This document shows positions 22,117 through 34,399 of a DNA stretch of 64,000 bases, in pieces (position 1 is the first letter of the stretch; each line of letters starts with the position of its first letter). Made by a program: the position numbers and the translations under genes. This stretch comes from Panulirus ornatus (taxonomy: Eukaryota; Arthropoda; Malacostraca; Decapoda; Palinuridae): NCBI RefSeq assembly GCF_036320965.1, contig NC_092249.1, positions 1,930,114 to 1,994,113 of the forward strand. Reading direction: 5' to 3'. The notes beneath the pieces are model-generated. The model worked only from the letters and a program-made list of their open reading frames with translations, was not told the DNA's origin and searched no databases.

Positions 22117-22121
<5 letters not shown>

Positions 22122-22223
22122 GTGGTCGTTAGACGGTAACCTTGAAGACCCAGACTGACCAATTAAATTCAATAAAAAGAGGGTCATACCAAGAGAAGGC
22201 AATATAGCGATGCTAGACTTTAC

Positions 22224-22897
<674 letters not shown>

Positions 22898-22995
22898 ACA
22901 CACACACACACACACACACACTGCAGGCATTATAAGCCCAAACTTTCTTTCGTCCTCCACCTACTACATACACACACACACACACATATATATAC

Positions 22996-23054
<59 letters not shown>

Positions 23055-23092
23055 GGCGGAGCAACACACTCGAACACCACACACACACACGT

Positions 23093-23131
<39 letters not shown>
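22898..23131. repeat. cluster of (CA)n, (TA)n and (TC)n
   Basis: CA at 22898-22921 and 22971-22985, TA at about 23001-23052, TC at about 23098-23131. Confidence 0.95.
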
Positions 23132-23135
<4 letters not shown>

Positions 23136-23259
23136 CCTTAATCTCCAAAGCTTGTCCTGCTGGCCACTCCTGGACTCCAACATCTGGATCAAGGAAAAAA
23201 AAAAAACGACTCCCTCACACACCAATTGTTTGGAAAGCTTCCTTCTGGTTGACATAATT

Positions 23260-23585
23260 GACCTGGCTTTAAACGACCCCTGACCTGATCCCCAAGTGTC
23301 AAGCCATCACACGCAAAGGTCGTGCCATGGTGCTTAAAGGGTCGTACCGTCGTACTCAAAGGGTCGTACCGTCGTGCCAAGTGCATCGTACCGTCGTACT
23401 CAGAGGGTCGTACCGTCGTATTCAAAGGGTCGTACTGTCGTGCTCCATGCATTGTACCGTCGTACTCAGAGGGTCGTACCGTCGTGCCAAATGCATCGTA
23501 CCGTCGTACTCAAAGGGTCGTACCGTCGTATTCAAAGGGTCGTACCGTCGGGCTCCACGCATCGTACTGTCGGGTTCGAAGGGGA
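23260..23585. repeat. 21-base family element, right arm only
   Basis: The core is TGACCTGATCCCCAAGTGTC. An array in GGGTCGTACCGTCGTACTCA orientation follows to 23580. A longer nested period is visible, with GTGCCAAGTGCATCGTACCG and GCTCCATGCATTGTACCG variants interspersed. Confidence 0.88.
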
Positions 23586-23999
23586 TAACAACCCCATAAT
23601 AATACATCTGAGGCTTTCCCTGCTCCACATACATTACTAACAAAACTTCAAAGTCCTTATTTATCTTAATTACAGCCTCCCCCTGGGATGGACACCCCTC
23701 CCCCCACACACCAAGTTAGCCAGCAAACACAGTACGAGGGTTTAACAAATATCTAAGTCAATTCCGCTGGTACACAAACTACTTAACAACCCCGTCCCCA
23801 AAATTCCCCACCCACACACATCCGGGCATGCAACACGAAGTTAAAGTCGTAACAACCCCTCACACGACGCTGTAAAACTGGAACCAGGCAATTCACGGTA
23901 ACGAGCAACCCCCCCCCCTCCCCCCCGGGGGGCACCTTGTTACGACAAGAGGAGAATAATGGAATCATTTCCAACTACCTGTGACTCTGGGGGGGGGGG

Positions 24000-24002
<3 letters not shown>
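23586..24002. other. unique stretch with poly-C and poly-G runs
   Basis: CCCCCCCCCTCCCCCCCGGG near 23910 and a G run near 23990. No gene seen. Confidence 0.5.

Positions 24003-24091
<89 letters not shown>
24003..24091. repeat. (GA)n microsatellite
   Basis: Pure GA tract of 89 bases. Confidence 0.97.
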
Positions 24092-24093
<2 letters not shown>

Positions 24094-24260
24094 CCAATCG
24101 GATGATCTAGGGAGATGTCTCGCGAGACCGTAACTACCCAAGGCGATATTCTCCTGAAGGGGAAGATGGGGCTAGCGCGCAGCGCTCACCGCTCATCCTC
24201 GTCCCCCACAATACTGTTGCTTCCTGGAGCCTCGCACACGGCACAGCTCCCCTCCTCCTC
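24092..24260. promoter_or_regulatory. promoter-like CpG patch with TCTCGCGAGA and CCAAT
   Basis: GGCCAATCGG at 24092-24101 is followed by a perfect TCTCGCGAGA palindrome at 24118-24127, then a CpG-containing stretch with GCTAGCGCGCAGCGCTC. TCTCGCGAGA is known as a core promoter element in animals (bound by BANP in vertebrates). No downstream open frame supports a gene, so a promoter or untranslated first exon is only inferred. Confidence 0.3.
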
Positions 24261-24651
24261 CTCTTCTTGTCCCGCTGAGCAAAACAGTTAAGTGTTTCTC
24301 CAATTTCCTCGCTAAGTTCTCCAGTATTCTGGGTTCAGTTCCATCTTAACACCTTCCTGGGATTTCTTTTCAGACTTAATTACTCTTGTCTTCTTTAGCA
24401 ATTCCTGGCATTCCAGTCCTTGGTATATTTGTGTATGATAAGATGTCTTCTCTCTCACGCCATACAGAGGTCGACCAGTTTATGGTTCAACCAGTTTATA
24501 GCTCCATCAATTCACAGTTCAACCCGTCTCCAGTTCTACCAGTTTACAGCCACAACATTGTTATTACCTCAACAATATATACAACACACGACCAACAACC
24601 CTATCACAACATTCACCCTCTAAGTCAAAAGACCCTTCAATAACTGATGAA

Positions 24652-24654
<3 letters not shown>
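24261..24654. repeat. unique stretch with ~18-base CCAGTTTA(T/C)(A/G)G repeat
   Basis: GACCAGTTTATGGTTCAACC and similar units recur about five times at 24470-24560. The remainder shows no gene. Confidence 0.6.

Positions 24655-24718
<64 letters not shown>
24655..24718. repeat. (TA)n microsatellite
   Basis: TA tract of 64 bases, 46 bases upstream of a TC tract. Confidence 0.96.
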
Positions 24719-24724
<6 letters not shown>

Positions 24725-24760
24725 GCGAAGGTCTTAAAGACTGCACGCAATCGATCATCC

Positions 24761-24764
<4 letters not shown>

Positions 24765-24837
<73 letters not shown>
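24765..24837. repeat. (TC)n microsatellite
   Basis: Pure TC tract of 73 bases. Confidence 0.97.
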
Positions 24838-24840
<3 letters not shown>

Positions 24841-25019
24841 CAACCAGACAGCCTAATAGCCGCCCAATATCTTTTTTTTTTTACAATGTCCGGGTAATTA
24901 ATTTTCTAAGTATTAAAGGCTCTTAAGGACGGGGGATGGGAGGGAGGGGAGGGATGCTGGGGGAGGGGAGGGGGGGGAGAAGACCCGTGGACAGAATGGG
25001 GTCATGTTCTCTCGAACTT

Positions 25020-25410
25020 CACCGGCGTTCTGAGCTACACTTATATACTTATATACTTGGAAAACGGTCTTACTTACATGCTTCTTCCCCCGGTGCTGAG
25101 CATTAACAAAAGGGCCAAACTTATATACTTATTTTCATGAAGTTGAACACTTAGAAAAAGAGCCACAGTTACTCTCAAAGTACTGTGCACTTACAAACAC
25201 ACTTTACTCTCCCAGTACTGTGCACTTACAACTACACTTTACTCTCCCAGTACTGTGCACTTACAATGCGGCAGCACTTACTGAACACTTACAACACCGC
25301 CATACTTACACACTTATTCCCGGCACTGAACACTTACAACCCAATCACGGGTCATACTTTTCGGATAAACTTACAATTCCCAGTCTCGTCCTTTTCCTCC
25401 CCTAAGTGTA
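25020..25410. repeat. degenerate CACTTACA repeat with a 35-base duplication
   Basis: CTTACAACTACACTTTACTC followed by TCCCAGTACTGTGCA is present two to three times (25190-25265). CACTTACAA words recur throughout, with CTTATATACTT words at the left edge. Confidence 0.85.
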
Positions 25411-25504
25411 CTTACACTTATCACTACACATTTTTCAAAGACTTTCACTCTGTCCAGCAGGTAACCCTAGGAACAAGTCTGAAGTCATCAATGGTATGCT
25501 TCTC

Positions 25505-25730
25505 ACGCGTCTGAACACTTATACTTAGATCGCTTCCGTCTGAACACTTAGACTTAGATGACTTCCGTCTGTACACTTATACTTAGATGACTTCCGTCTG
25601 TACACTTATACTTAGATGACTTCCGTCTGTACACTTATACTTAAATGACTTCTGTCTGTACACTTATACTTAGATGACTTCCGTCTGTACACTTATACTT
25701 AGAATCACTTCCGTTTGTACACATACTTAA
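25505..25730. repeat. 29-base tandem repeat
   Basis: Unit GTCTGTACACTTATACTTAG then ATGACTTCC, about seven copies. Confidence 0.95.
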
Positions 25731-25734
25731 GACT

Positions 25735-25856
25735 ACTTAAGGACGACTGTGTGACCTTTGGCCATGATGGCCTGACCTTTGACCTTGTCCAAGGCCAGAC
25801 CAACGCACTAAGGCTCGTACCGTCGTGCCTAAGGGCCGTACATTTCGTGCTCGTAG
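25735..25856. repeat. 21-base family element, core plus right arm
   Basis: The core contains TGACCTTTGGCC and TGACCTTTGACCT at 25773-25785, a perfect direct repeat of AGGTCA half-sites with one-base spacing on the minus strand. The right arm reads CTCGTACCGTCGTGCCTAAG. Confidence 0.85.
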
Positions 25857-25858
25857 AG

Positions 25859-25860
<2 letters not shown>

Positions 25861-25926
<66 letters not shown>
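25861..25926. repeat. (TA)n microsatellite
   Basis: TA tract of 66 bases. Confidence 0.96.
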
Positions 25927-25927
<1 letters not shown>

Positions 25928-26070
25928 GACCATTACCTTCGCTAACAAGAGACAAGACTGCCACATTGCGAGTCAGTGTAATCACCCGGAGGACTAACAA
26001 CCACTTAAAGAGTACCTGATGTGGGTCCACTACTGACCCACTCATAAACAAAAAAAAGATCAACCACATA

Positions 26071-26142
26071 AATCATCTTCCTCTCCTCCTGTATTAGGTC
26101 GTGTGGCATCATCTTCCTCTCCTCCTGTATTAGGTCGTGTGC
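26071..26142. repeat. 38-base direct duplication
   Basis: CATCTTCCTCTCCTCCTGTA then TTAGGTCGTGTG occurs twice, followed by a C run near 26146. Confidence 0.93.
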
Positions 26143-26297
26143 ACATCCCCCCCCCCCTCCTCTTCCTCTATATCCCTGGGTATCTGTCATCATCAACCTC
26201 ATTCTAGGTCAAAAAAAAAAAAAAAGAACTTCCCATCTCTCATCATTAACGCCCTCCCAATTCTCAGGCCTGGGTCGAGTATAGACAGCCCCCGAAA

Positions 26298-26298
<1 letters not shown>

Positions 26299-26333
<35 letters not shown>
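26299..26333. repeat. (CA)n microsatellite
   Basis: CA tract of 35 bases. Confidence 0.95.
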
Positions 26334-26335
<2 letters not shown>

Positions 26336-27049
26336 CCTCAACCCCCCCGTCTCGTGTGTTGAATGTGTAACATGTATTCCCAGACCTACATATGTGCTTA
26401 TTACTCAGCCACTCTACACAGACGCTGTGACCCGTCAAGCAAATCCATCTCTATTCAAACTACTTCTATGAAGATTTCTGCCACTAAAAATATTATAATT
26501 TCTAGTAAAAAATAAATTCATGGGCCAATTTTGGAAAAAAAAATAGGAAACAACTTAAAAACATTATCGGTTCTGGAAATTTTTAACACTGAACCTTAAT
26601 ACAATACGCTCAAATACCGTAACTACGCAGAAACTACGCCATCAATACGCCTCAAAGTACATGACCTTTGACAACGCGTGTCTAAAACACGTATACAATC
26701 CTTACCCTCTGGCTAAACTACGCTCAAATTGCTCAGCAAACTAGCCAGTGGTTCTGGGTTATCATATGATTATATCCTCAAAGTCAAAATGATTAAAAGA
26801 AGATAGAAAAAAAAATAATCTGTCCCCGAAAATATATTTTTCACTGTGACTGAGTTAACAACACCATCGAACAACTGGATTAAATTTAGGTTCATTATGT
26901 TACAGCGAAACCCGTATATACTGCAGCGAACTGTGAGCTTAGGGGCAACATACAGACGGTGTATGTATGTTATACATGGGTTGGGTTGGAGGGGGGGAGG
27001 GGGGATGTTCTCATGCGTTTCGTAGTGCCTGATGTAAATGATACATACA
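26334..27049. other. unique AT-rich stretch, no gene seen
   Basis: Short TACGC words near 26600-26660. A minus frame of 120 codons (26770-27132) runs into the next repeat and is not credible. Confidence 0.5.
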
Positions 27050-27435
27050 CAAGGATGGATGTATGAATGTGGATATACACATATACAGTCAGAGGAACAG
27101 TATGTGAATGTGCAGATGAAACACACTTTCATTCCTTTGAATACTATGTATGAATATGTATATCAGATATACACATACAATCACAGGAACATTATTTATG
27201 AATGTTTATATCAAGTATACACATACAATCATTAGGAATATTGTGTATGAATGTGTAGATCAGATATATACATATATTCCAGGGAATATTACGTACGAAT
27301 GTGTAGAACACCAAATTACACATACATATTCACTGTAACATTATGTAAGAAAGTGAAGATCAGATACATATCAAGGAAATATCATGCACGTATGTATAGA
27401 GCACAGAACTACACATTACACATACATCTCATAGG
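27050..27435. repeat. degenerate ~57-base repeat
   Basis: TATGAATGTGTAGATCAGAT followed by ATACACATACAATCA and AGGAATATT recurs about seven times with divergence. Confidence 0.85.
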
Positions 27436-27689
27436 GAACGTTCTACACAAACTCATGCCAAACACAACATAAGAGAATGAGAAAATGAAGACATTGCGGG
27501 ATAGAAATGAACTCCCCACAAGCCTGGCCACTCCAGGCCAGCACTCTCCCGCCGGGGTGGTAGCAATACTCTCTCTCTCTCCCCAGAAGACATAAGCCTC
27601 CAGCCACACTCCCAGAATACCTAAAGAGCCTGGAAGCGGCCTGTTGGGGCTACGGTCGCGACAGCCCCCAGAACAAGACGTGGAAAAGC

Positions 27690-27910
27690 AGTTCGTACCA
27701 TCGTACCACAGACACAGACGCACCCTAGCCCAGTCATCTCACCCAGACATGACATTCGTGATTCGTACCATCGTACCACAGACACAGACGCACCCTCGCC
27801 CAGTCATCTCACCCAGACATGACATTCGTGATTCGTACCATCGTACCACAGACACAGACGCACCCTAGGCCCAGTCATCTCACCCAGACATGACATTCGT
27901 GATTCGTACG
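27690..27910. repeat. 70-base tandem repeat, three copies
   Basis: Unit ATTCGTACCATCGTACCACA, GACACAGACGCACCCT, CAGTCATCTCACCCAGACAT, GACATTCGTG. Starts at about 27692, 27761 and 27831. Near-identical copies, so recent. Confidence 0.96.
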
Positions 27911-28250
27911 ACAAATCAACATTTGTCATGACACTACACCGTGGGGAGGTCATGTCGGCTCATGTCCCTGGGTGGGTGGGTTAAGACGAGATCCCATCGC
28001 CGTCATCTGGTGGTGGGCGCCGCGTCTCGCGAGCTACCCCCCTGGGGTCATCATTGCTACGGGGTAAGACAGTGTCCCACTTCATTAACGTCGACAACGC
28101 CAGCGCCCGCTCGGGGGGTCATTGTAAGGCCATACGGGTCATTATGACGCTCTCCGGGAGGCCAACATGGTCCGTTAAGACTTATTTTCTCATCCCATAA
28201 CTCGCCTTTAAAAAATCTGACCACAGGGTTCGATCCTCCCGGGAGGAGGT
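27911..28250. other. CpG-containing unique block
   Basis: Contains a second near-match to the promoter palindrome (TCTCGCGAG at 28025-28033) and a B-box-like GGTTCGATCC near 28228. A 68-codon frame (27941-28147) is unrecognised. Confidence 0.3.
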
Positions 28251-28550
28251 TTGGTCAAGGTCGACATGCTAATGTGTGGTCATTCGACCAGCTGGTAGGT
28301 ATGGTGGAGGCCGACCTGGTAGACCAGAGCAAGACCCACACATCAAATACCTCTGACGGACGCCAGCTGGGTGTGTCCAAACGGACCAATGGTCCTCGAT
28401 GAAGGTCTCCGTCCATAGACCAACTCTTCGAGCGTATAAGGAAAGACGGTACAAAGCAACCATCCACTGACGATCCTTTACATAACCTCTACTATCTCTA
28501 AACCCACTGCCAACACATTCTGTCAGACACATTCACGTTCAAGGGAGGAG

Positions 28551-28552
<2 letters not shown>
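28251..28552. other. unique stretch, no gene seen
   Basis: No repeat structure or coding signal recognised. Confidence 0.45.

Positions 28553-28608
<56 letters not shown>
28553..28608. repeat. (AC)n microsatellite
   Basis: Pure CA tract of about 56 bases. Confidence 0.97.
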
Positions 28609-28612
<4 letters not shown>

Positions 28613-29560
28613 GCATCTATCCATCGGCGGTGGAGAGGACCAGGCGGTTAACAGTGTATCGAACAGCAAGCAGAACAGGAGTGGCGTCCAGTCAGGAAGA
28701 TAACAGGGAGGCCCTATTGACAGTTCTGCCTTGAGGGTACTCACTTCCACATCAAAGATCGGGGCAGGTTCGTGACACGCCCGGCAGCACGCACCAGGCA
28801 CGCACTCCTTCACAAACACGCACTCTTCCAACAAACCCCGCCCCCACCCGGCAGCTACAGTAAATACACTCAACACCCACTCTGATGCCAGAGACAACCG
28901 CCCGCGCATTCATGACGGAAGGACGGACACGCAGTTAAGAAAACACACGTTATCATTCTCTCCTCCGCTGTGAAGGCTGTAGACAAAACGTTATCTCCAA
29001 CCAAACGTTTCTCCATATTAGACAATACGTTAGAAACGTCCACATCACTCCAGGGGTAGATAATGACACACTACCAACTCAAACGTGGACGCAATGACTG
29101 CTTCTGAACCTATAAACAAAGAGGAGCCAGAGAAACGTTTACCGTAAACGTCTATGATACGGTTTAACAAAACCATAAACGTTTTAAAGGGTGTAAATCG
29201 AGGACGCCTCTGGTGTAAAGAAAAACGTTACTAAAGAACGTTTGAACGTGGACCCGTCGCTCGTAAATGTCTCTAACTTAGTTTAAAAAGTTTACAATGC
29301 TCATTTAAATGTGTGCCAAGAAAGTCTTGAATGTCTCAGCTGTAGTTTAAGAGAAGAAAACGTGTGCAACGAACGTTTAAATGTGTGCCAGTCAGGTTCA
29401 ACCCTGACTGACGTGAAATCAAGTTTTGCAACCTTTATGTTACGTCGCAAGACCCGTTGCATAATACAATAAAAATACATTAAGATGAAGAACTGAACTT
29501 TCTAACACGACAGTCCCACGCAATACACTTGATCGATTCTACACAACAGAAAACAAAAGA
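28609..29560. other. unique stretch with recurring AACGTT words
   Basis: From about 28980 to 29400 the words AAACGTTT, TAAACGT and GAACGTTT recur at irregular 20-40 base spacing, suggesting a highly decayed minisatellite. No gene seen. Confidence 0.5.
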
Positions 29561-29619
29561 AACTGTCACAACCCCTCCCCCCCCCCAATCTTCCCCCACA
29601 TCACAAAACCACAACAAAC

Positions 29620-29875
29620 TGGTCCCCTCCTCATTTACAACCACAACAGACCTGTCCCCTCCTCATTTACAACCACAACAGACCTCTCCCCTCCTCATTT
29701 ACAACCACAACAGACCTCTCCCCTCCTCATTTACAACCACAACAGACCTCTCCCCTCCTCATTTACAACCACAACAGACCTCTCCCCTCCCCATCACCAA
29801 CCACAACAGACCTCTCCCCTCCCCATCACCAACCACAACAGACCTACCTGTCCCCTCCTCATCTACAACCAAACC
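29620..29875. repeat. 32-base tandem repeat
   Basis: Unit CTCCTCATTTACAACCACAA then CAGACCTCTCCC, about eight copies, the last ones with CCCATCACCAA. The 181-codon plus frame is a consequence. Confidence 0.95.
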
Positions 29876-29990
29876 AAGACCTAAGCTTCCCCCGTACCCA
29901 GAATCGCAACAGCCTGGCACCTCCCCTGAAACAAGAAACCTTTACATCAGCAGCAAAGTGCGACACAGTCCTCTTCCGACACCCTCCAAC

Positions 29991-29991
<1 letters not shown>

Positions 29992-30062
<71 letters not shown>

Positions 30063-30128
30063 CTGAACTTTTAAAGAAGACAGGAACAAACAGATTCCCA
30101 AGGCAACTGGTTCGCCAGACCCACCCAT

Positions 30129-30178
<50 letters not shown>
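29992..30178. repeat. two (CA)n tracts
   Basis: CA tracts at about 29992-30061 (one TACACA interruption) and 30131-30178. Confidence 0.96.
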
Positions 30179-30180
<2 letters not shown>

Positions 30181-30662
30181 CCCAAAAAAACAACACGAAA
30201 CATATTCTCTTCCACCAAGAGCCACTCCAGACTTTTTCTCGTCCCATCAACAAGGGCACCAGGCTCTTCCAGTCGCGCTAACAGCCACATATACAGAATG
30301 TGTCCCCATCAGCCGACCATCAGGGGGGAGGGGGGGGGGGGGATGGAGAGGGAGTAAGGCTGGAAGAAAGAAGAAGGGAAGGGCGGGGCACAGATAACAT
30401 CAGCTATGGAAGGATCCGCTCTGAATCCGAATGCGACAGCGTCGCGAACGATACGCGCGCGCCTCTCTCTCTCTCTCTGAACTCGTCCCCCTCCCTCCCT
30501 TGTTCCATTCTTTTACTTGACCGGTAAAAAAAAAAAAAAAAATACGATGCAGACAGTGCGAGACTTGATGACACAACCATGGAAGAATATAAAACGTCTT
30601 ACAAAATTCTGAAAGATAACATAGATGCTTAGTTATATCCCCCTATAAATGAACGTTCCTTT
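30179..30662. other. unique stretch, no gene seen
   Basis: A G run near 30325, a CpG-rich patch with ACGCGCGCGCC near 30455, and a poly-A run near 30525. Confidence 0.45.
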
Positions 30663-30935
30663 AATATCTTGAGAACGACGGTACGACACGTGAGTACGAC
30701 GGTGCGACCCTTGAGCACGACGGTGCGACCCTTGAACACGACGGTACGACCCTTGAGCACGACAGTACGACCCTTGAGCACGACAATACGACCCTTGAGC
30801 ACGACAGCACGACCCTTGGGCATTAATGGCCTGGCCTCTGCCGTGGCCATGAAGGTTCATGACAAAACATAAAAAAGGCCAGGGGCATTGTACCCAAGGG
30901 TCGTAAAGTCGTACTCAACGGTCGTACAAATGAGC
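30663..30935. repeat. 21-base family element with both arms
   Basis: The left arm, 30675-30830, has about seven units of the form ACGACGGTACGACCCTTGAG. The centre, 30820-30890, pairs GGCCTGGCC-type with GGCCAGG words. The short right arm at about 30890-30932 is inverted (AAGGGTCGTAAAGTCGTACT). Confidence 0.9.
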
Positions 30936-31201
30936 TCAGCGGGATACACACATCAGAGAACACCTTCCAAAGATACGCTCATACAGACTCGTCCCAGAGG
31001 CGTCCTGAAAAGTCATCACTTACAGACACACTAACGGATGCTCCCCCTACACTCTGCCCCCCTTGGGATGGGACGTAGACAGCGACCCCAACCGATGAAA
31101 TCAGCAACCACCGCCAGACTGGCCCCCAGCAGCCTTGAAAAAAAAAACCGGGACTCAGGATATCTCCATCGCAGAATGGAACACGTCTGCACCATGTCAG
31201 G

Positions 31202-31205
<4 letters not shown>
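30936..31205. other. unique stretch, no gene seen
   Basis: Nothing recognised between the element and the GA tract. Confidence 0.4.

Positions 31206-31271
<66 letters not shown>
31206..31271. repeat. (GA)n microsatellite
   Basis: Pure GA tract of 66 bases. Confidence 0.97.
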
Positions 31272-31275
<4 letters not shown>

Positions 31276-31698
31276 TCTGGATCACTTCCAGGGATCCTTA
31301 ACCCTTCGCTGCGACGGCTTAAGGATCTGGACCAATCCTTCAGGAGGCGATGAGGGATACTTCAAGGAAGTCCTTCCCTCTCCGTCTCTCTCTCCCACGA
31401 AGATTAGAGTTCCCTTTATCTCCCATTATGGCCACGAATGGCCCACACCCTCCACACTCGATAGCGAGAACGGGTCACGGTTCCCCTCCGTGGCACCGAA
31501 CACAGACGCCAGCTCCGCTCCAGCAACCCAGCCACTCCGCTGACCTACGCCTGAGGATGACGCGAAATACGCCCCTTTCATTTACGGGGTCCTTACCATC
31601 CGGGCGTATACACTGTACGACGAGGTGGCTGTCTGGCCGGCTGGCTGGAGCATCCACGTCGCAAACTACCAGAGTGCGTCCGGTTCGATGCTATGAAC

Positions 31699-31700
<2 letters not shown>
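31272..31700. other. unique stretch, no gene seen
   Basis: A plus frame stays open across 31350-32069 (239 codons), including the following TC tract. The non-repeat part is Arg/Pro/Thr-rich and unrecognised, so I do not call it a gene. Confidence 0.35.

Positions 31701-31767
<67 letters not shown>
31701..31767. repeat. (TC)n microsatellite
   Basis: Pure CT tract of 67 bases. Confidence 0.97.
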
Positions 31768-31769
<2 letters not shown>

Positions 31770-32159
31770 ACGTCGAGGCAGTTTCCAAAACTAACTCCCA
31801 CCCGCCAGACTAGACCGGGACGACTTTACCCACAAAACGAAGGCTCTTTTGGTGGGGGGAAACCATCATCAGTAGCCACCCGAACACGTCACCCCAGAGC
31901 ACAGCCGACAGAGTATAAAAGAAATAGGAATCCCTACCTTGCTCACACACTCCCTCTGCCTCCCAGAGGATCAGATCGCCTCCGAACCCCACAGAATGGA
32001 TCGAGATCAGTCAAGAGAGGTTTGGGAATCCATTGCCAGCGAGGAACAAGGAGGTATATAAAGGACTGAACACTATGGACCCCATCAGTATACCTTATCG
32101 TTAGACCGTCTATCAACCTATCATACATTGTGATGCATCATACATTTACTTCATTAATC

Positions 32160-32420
32160 ATATTAATCCCAGTTGCATTCATTACTTCTTTATACACAAT
32201 AAAGAACGTTAGATTTCTCTCATTTATTCATATTAATCCAGTTAAATTCCATTTTACTTCTTATTAATTTCCTTACTTTCATTAATTCCCGTTCTATTCC
32301 ACCTTTTCACTTCATACTTTTTAATCACAGATTCCGCTGTAATCTTTATTAATCATAAATCCCGTATTAATCTTCATTAATCATAAATCCCGCTGTAATT
32401 TTTATTAATCATAAATAATC
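32160..32420. repeat. degenerate ATTAATC repeat, 29-base units at its right end
   Basis: CGCTGTAATCTTTATTAATC then ATAAATCCC occurs about three times at 32332-32418. ATTAATC words spread left to about 32160. Confidence 0.8.
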
Positions 32421-32639
32421 ATATAAATAATCAAATAAATAAACTGACAGACTCTGTGCCCTTGTGGAAGCTAACGTCCATCCGCTCTATAGCTTCCTGA
32501 GCTAATTATCCTATCATCATTAATCTCTCTGCCCTAATTAGCAAGGCATCAAGAACCCGAACACCGATAAATCAAACTGCCGTAATTACTTGTGTATAAA
32601 AATATTAACGGAGTAAGTTATACTGCTCCCATGGAAGTC

Positions 32640-32885
32640 ACATATTTTAGCTGCCAGCCTAGTGGCTCAAGCTATCGTTAGCTGCAGTTATTCAAGCTAT
32701 GCTCAAGCAATGATACGCTGGAGCTTATTCATGCCAATCCTCAGCTATGAATGGCTAAAGCTAATCTTTAGCTGTGAATTGCTCACGCTATCCACAGCTA
32801 TGAAATAGTTAAGCTATCTTTTAGCTGTGTAAATAACTCAAGCTATCTTCAGCAGTGTAAATCACTCAAGATATCCTCTACTGTA
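32640..32885. repeat. degenerate ~36-base repeat, CAAGCTATC words
   Basis: CTCAAGCTATCTTCAGC(T/A)GTG and related units, about seven copies. Confidence 0.82.
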
Positions 32886-33273
32886 AATCATCATTTATTC
32901 TCTCTTGTGGAAAATAATAAAAAAAAACAAAATTATTTATCATTGATTACGAAGCTTGCCTTCCAGGAAGTGCTGAAGGTCAGGGTGACCATCCTACACT
33001 GGGATGCTGAAGCGTTCGTCAATATAATTTAGGAAGTTAAAAGACCGCGTCAATACACGACGAGACATGATAATCGGTTGTAAACCTCAACATAAGGTTT
33101 TGGCGCGCATGTGTACACGGGGAAACGTGGACTACTACAAATAATACAATAAAGAAATATACAAAAATTATTGATGTATATTTCAGGAGGATACAACATG
33201 GGACGGACATCAATAAATATGTGTCGTAAAACCGATAAAAAATTTATTCAAATGAGTCGCTAAAAAAACAAAA

Positions 33274-33276
<3 letters not shown>
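32886..33276. other. AT-rich gap, no gene seen
   Basis: No recognised repeat or coding signal. Confidence 0.5.

Positions 33277-33323
<47 letters not shown>
33277..33323. repeat. (TA)n microsatellite
   Basis: TA tract of 47 bases. Confidence 0.96.
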
Positions 33324-33326
<3 letters not shown>

Positions 33327-33784
33327 GAATGAGATGTGTGTTTATCTTACCAGCAAGGCGAATCGTGATTCAAAATCAAATTATATCATTAGCTTGATAA
33401 AGAATCATTTGTAGGTTCTTTGTTTGTTTGTATGCAAAGGAAGGGAGGGGGTAGGGAGTGGTAAAGGAGGGGGGGGGGGCTCCTTTGTGAGGGGAAAAGA
33501 GTATAGGAGGATGAATACAATACCCCCTGGGACTTCCTCCACATCGATACATCCTCATAATACACGTAGAGGAAAAAATATACATCATCGAAGATCTTCT
33601 TCTACGTCCACAATGACTCGTGAGTCACCGAGATGAATATCCGAGATATTCCTACAGAATATCGTGGTGGATGGGGGGGGGGGGGGAATATTAGGGCCGA
33701 TCCATCTACCTGTCTTTCTAGTTCCATTGTTTGTGAGTCGTCATGAGGAAATAATAACAGCAGCGTCCCGCCAACAGATGGCTC
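33324..33784. other. unique stretch with G runs
   Basis: G runs near 33469 and 33675. No gene seen. Confidence 0.45.
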
Positions 33785-34085
33785 TGGCTACGGCCGGGGG
33801 GTACGACCCGGGATTTTCCAAAAACCCGTTTGAGCACGACGTTACGACCCGTCTGAACACTTCGGTACGACCCCTGTCAGCGCGACGGCACCACCCTTAA
33901 ACACGACCTTTAAGAACTTCGGTACGACCCGCGAGCAAGACGAACACGACCTCTGAACACATGGGTACGACCCGCGAGGAAGACGAACACGACCTCTGAA
34001 CACATGGGTACGACCCGCGAGAAAAGAGAACACGACCTGTGAACACTTGGGTACGACATTGGAACATCTGAACAAGATGGTACAC
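33785..34085. repeat. 21-base family element, left arm, diverged into 53-base units
   Basis: Begins with TTTGAGCACGACGTTACGAC. It then shows a longer unit containing GGTACGACCCGCGAG, AAGACGAACACGACC and TCTGAACACATG, repeated at about 53-base spacing near 33912, 33965 and 34009. Confidence 0.85.
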
Positions 34086-34399
34086 ATAAAAACCCTTTAA
34101 CCAAGACTGGTACACCCCCATACCTGTTGCACTGTTCCAGCACACTTTCCAGGCAGTACTGGAAGCATCCCCTTCATCTCACCTGGAACTAAAGTAAGCA
34201 ATGCACGTCTTCTGGCAGGTGTATGAATGGCCTCGCTCACGCCATGCCTTCCTCCTACACGCAATACAACACCTACTGTATTTTTTTAGGGGGGGACCTT
34301 GGCTGTATTCCTCTGGAAAACACAAGTTTGAATATTTCTAAAAATTCAATTTCTCTTGACTTTCATTTTGTACAGTAGCCATCACCGAGGGTAATGGGT

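Noticed and set aside
28220..28250. tRNA-like element from a B-box match
   Set aside because: GGTTCGATCC stands alone; no A box or stems at the right distance.
29529..30074. 181-codon Thr/Pro/His-rich plus frame
   Set aside because: Explained by the 32-base array and the CA tract.
31350..32069. 239-codon plus frame
   Set aside because: Runs through a TC tract; the non-repeat halves are low-conviction and unrecognised.
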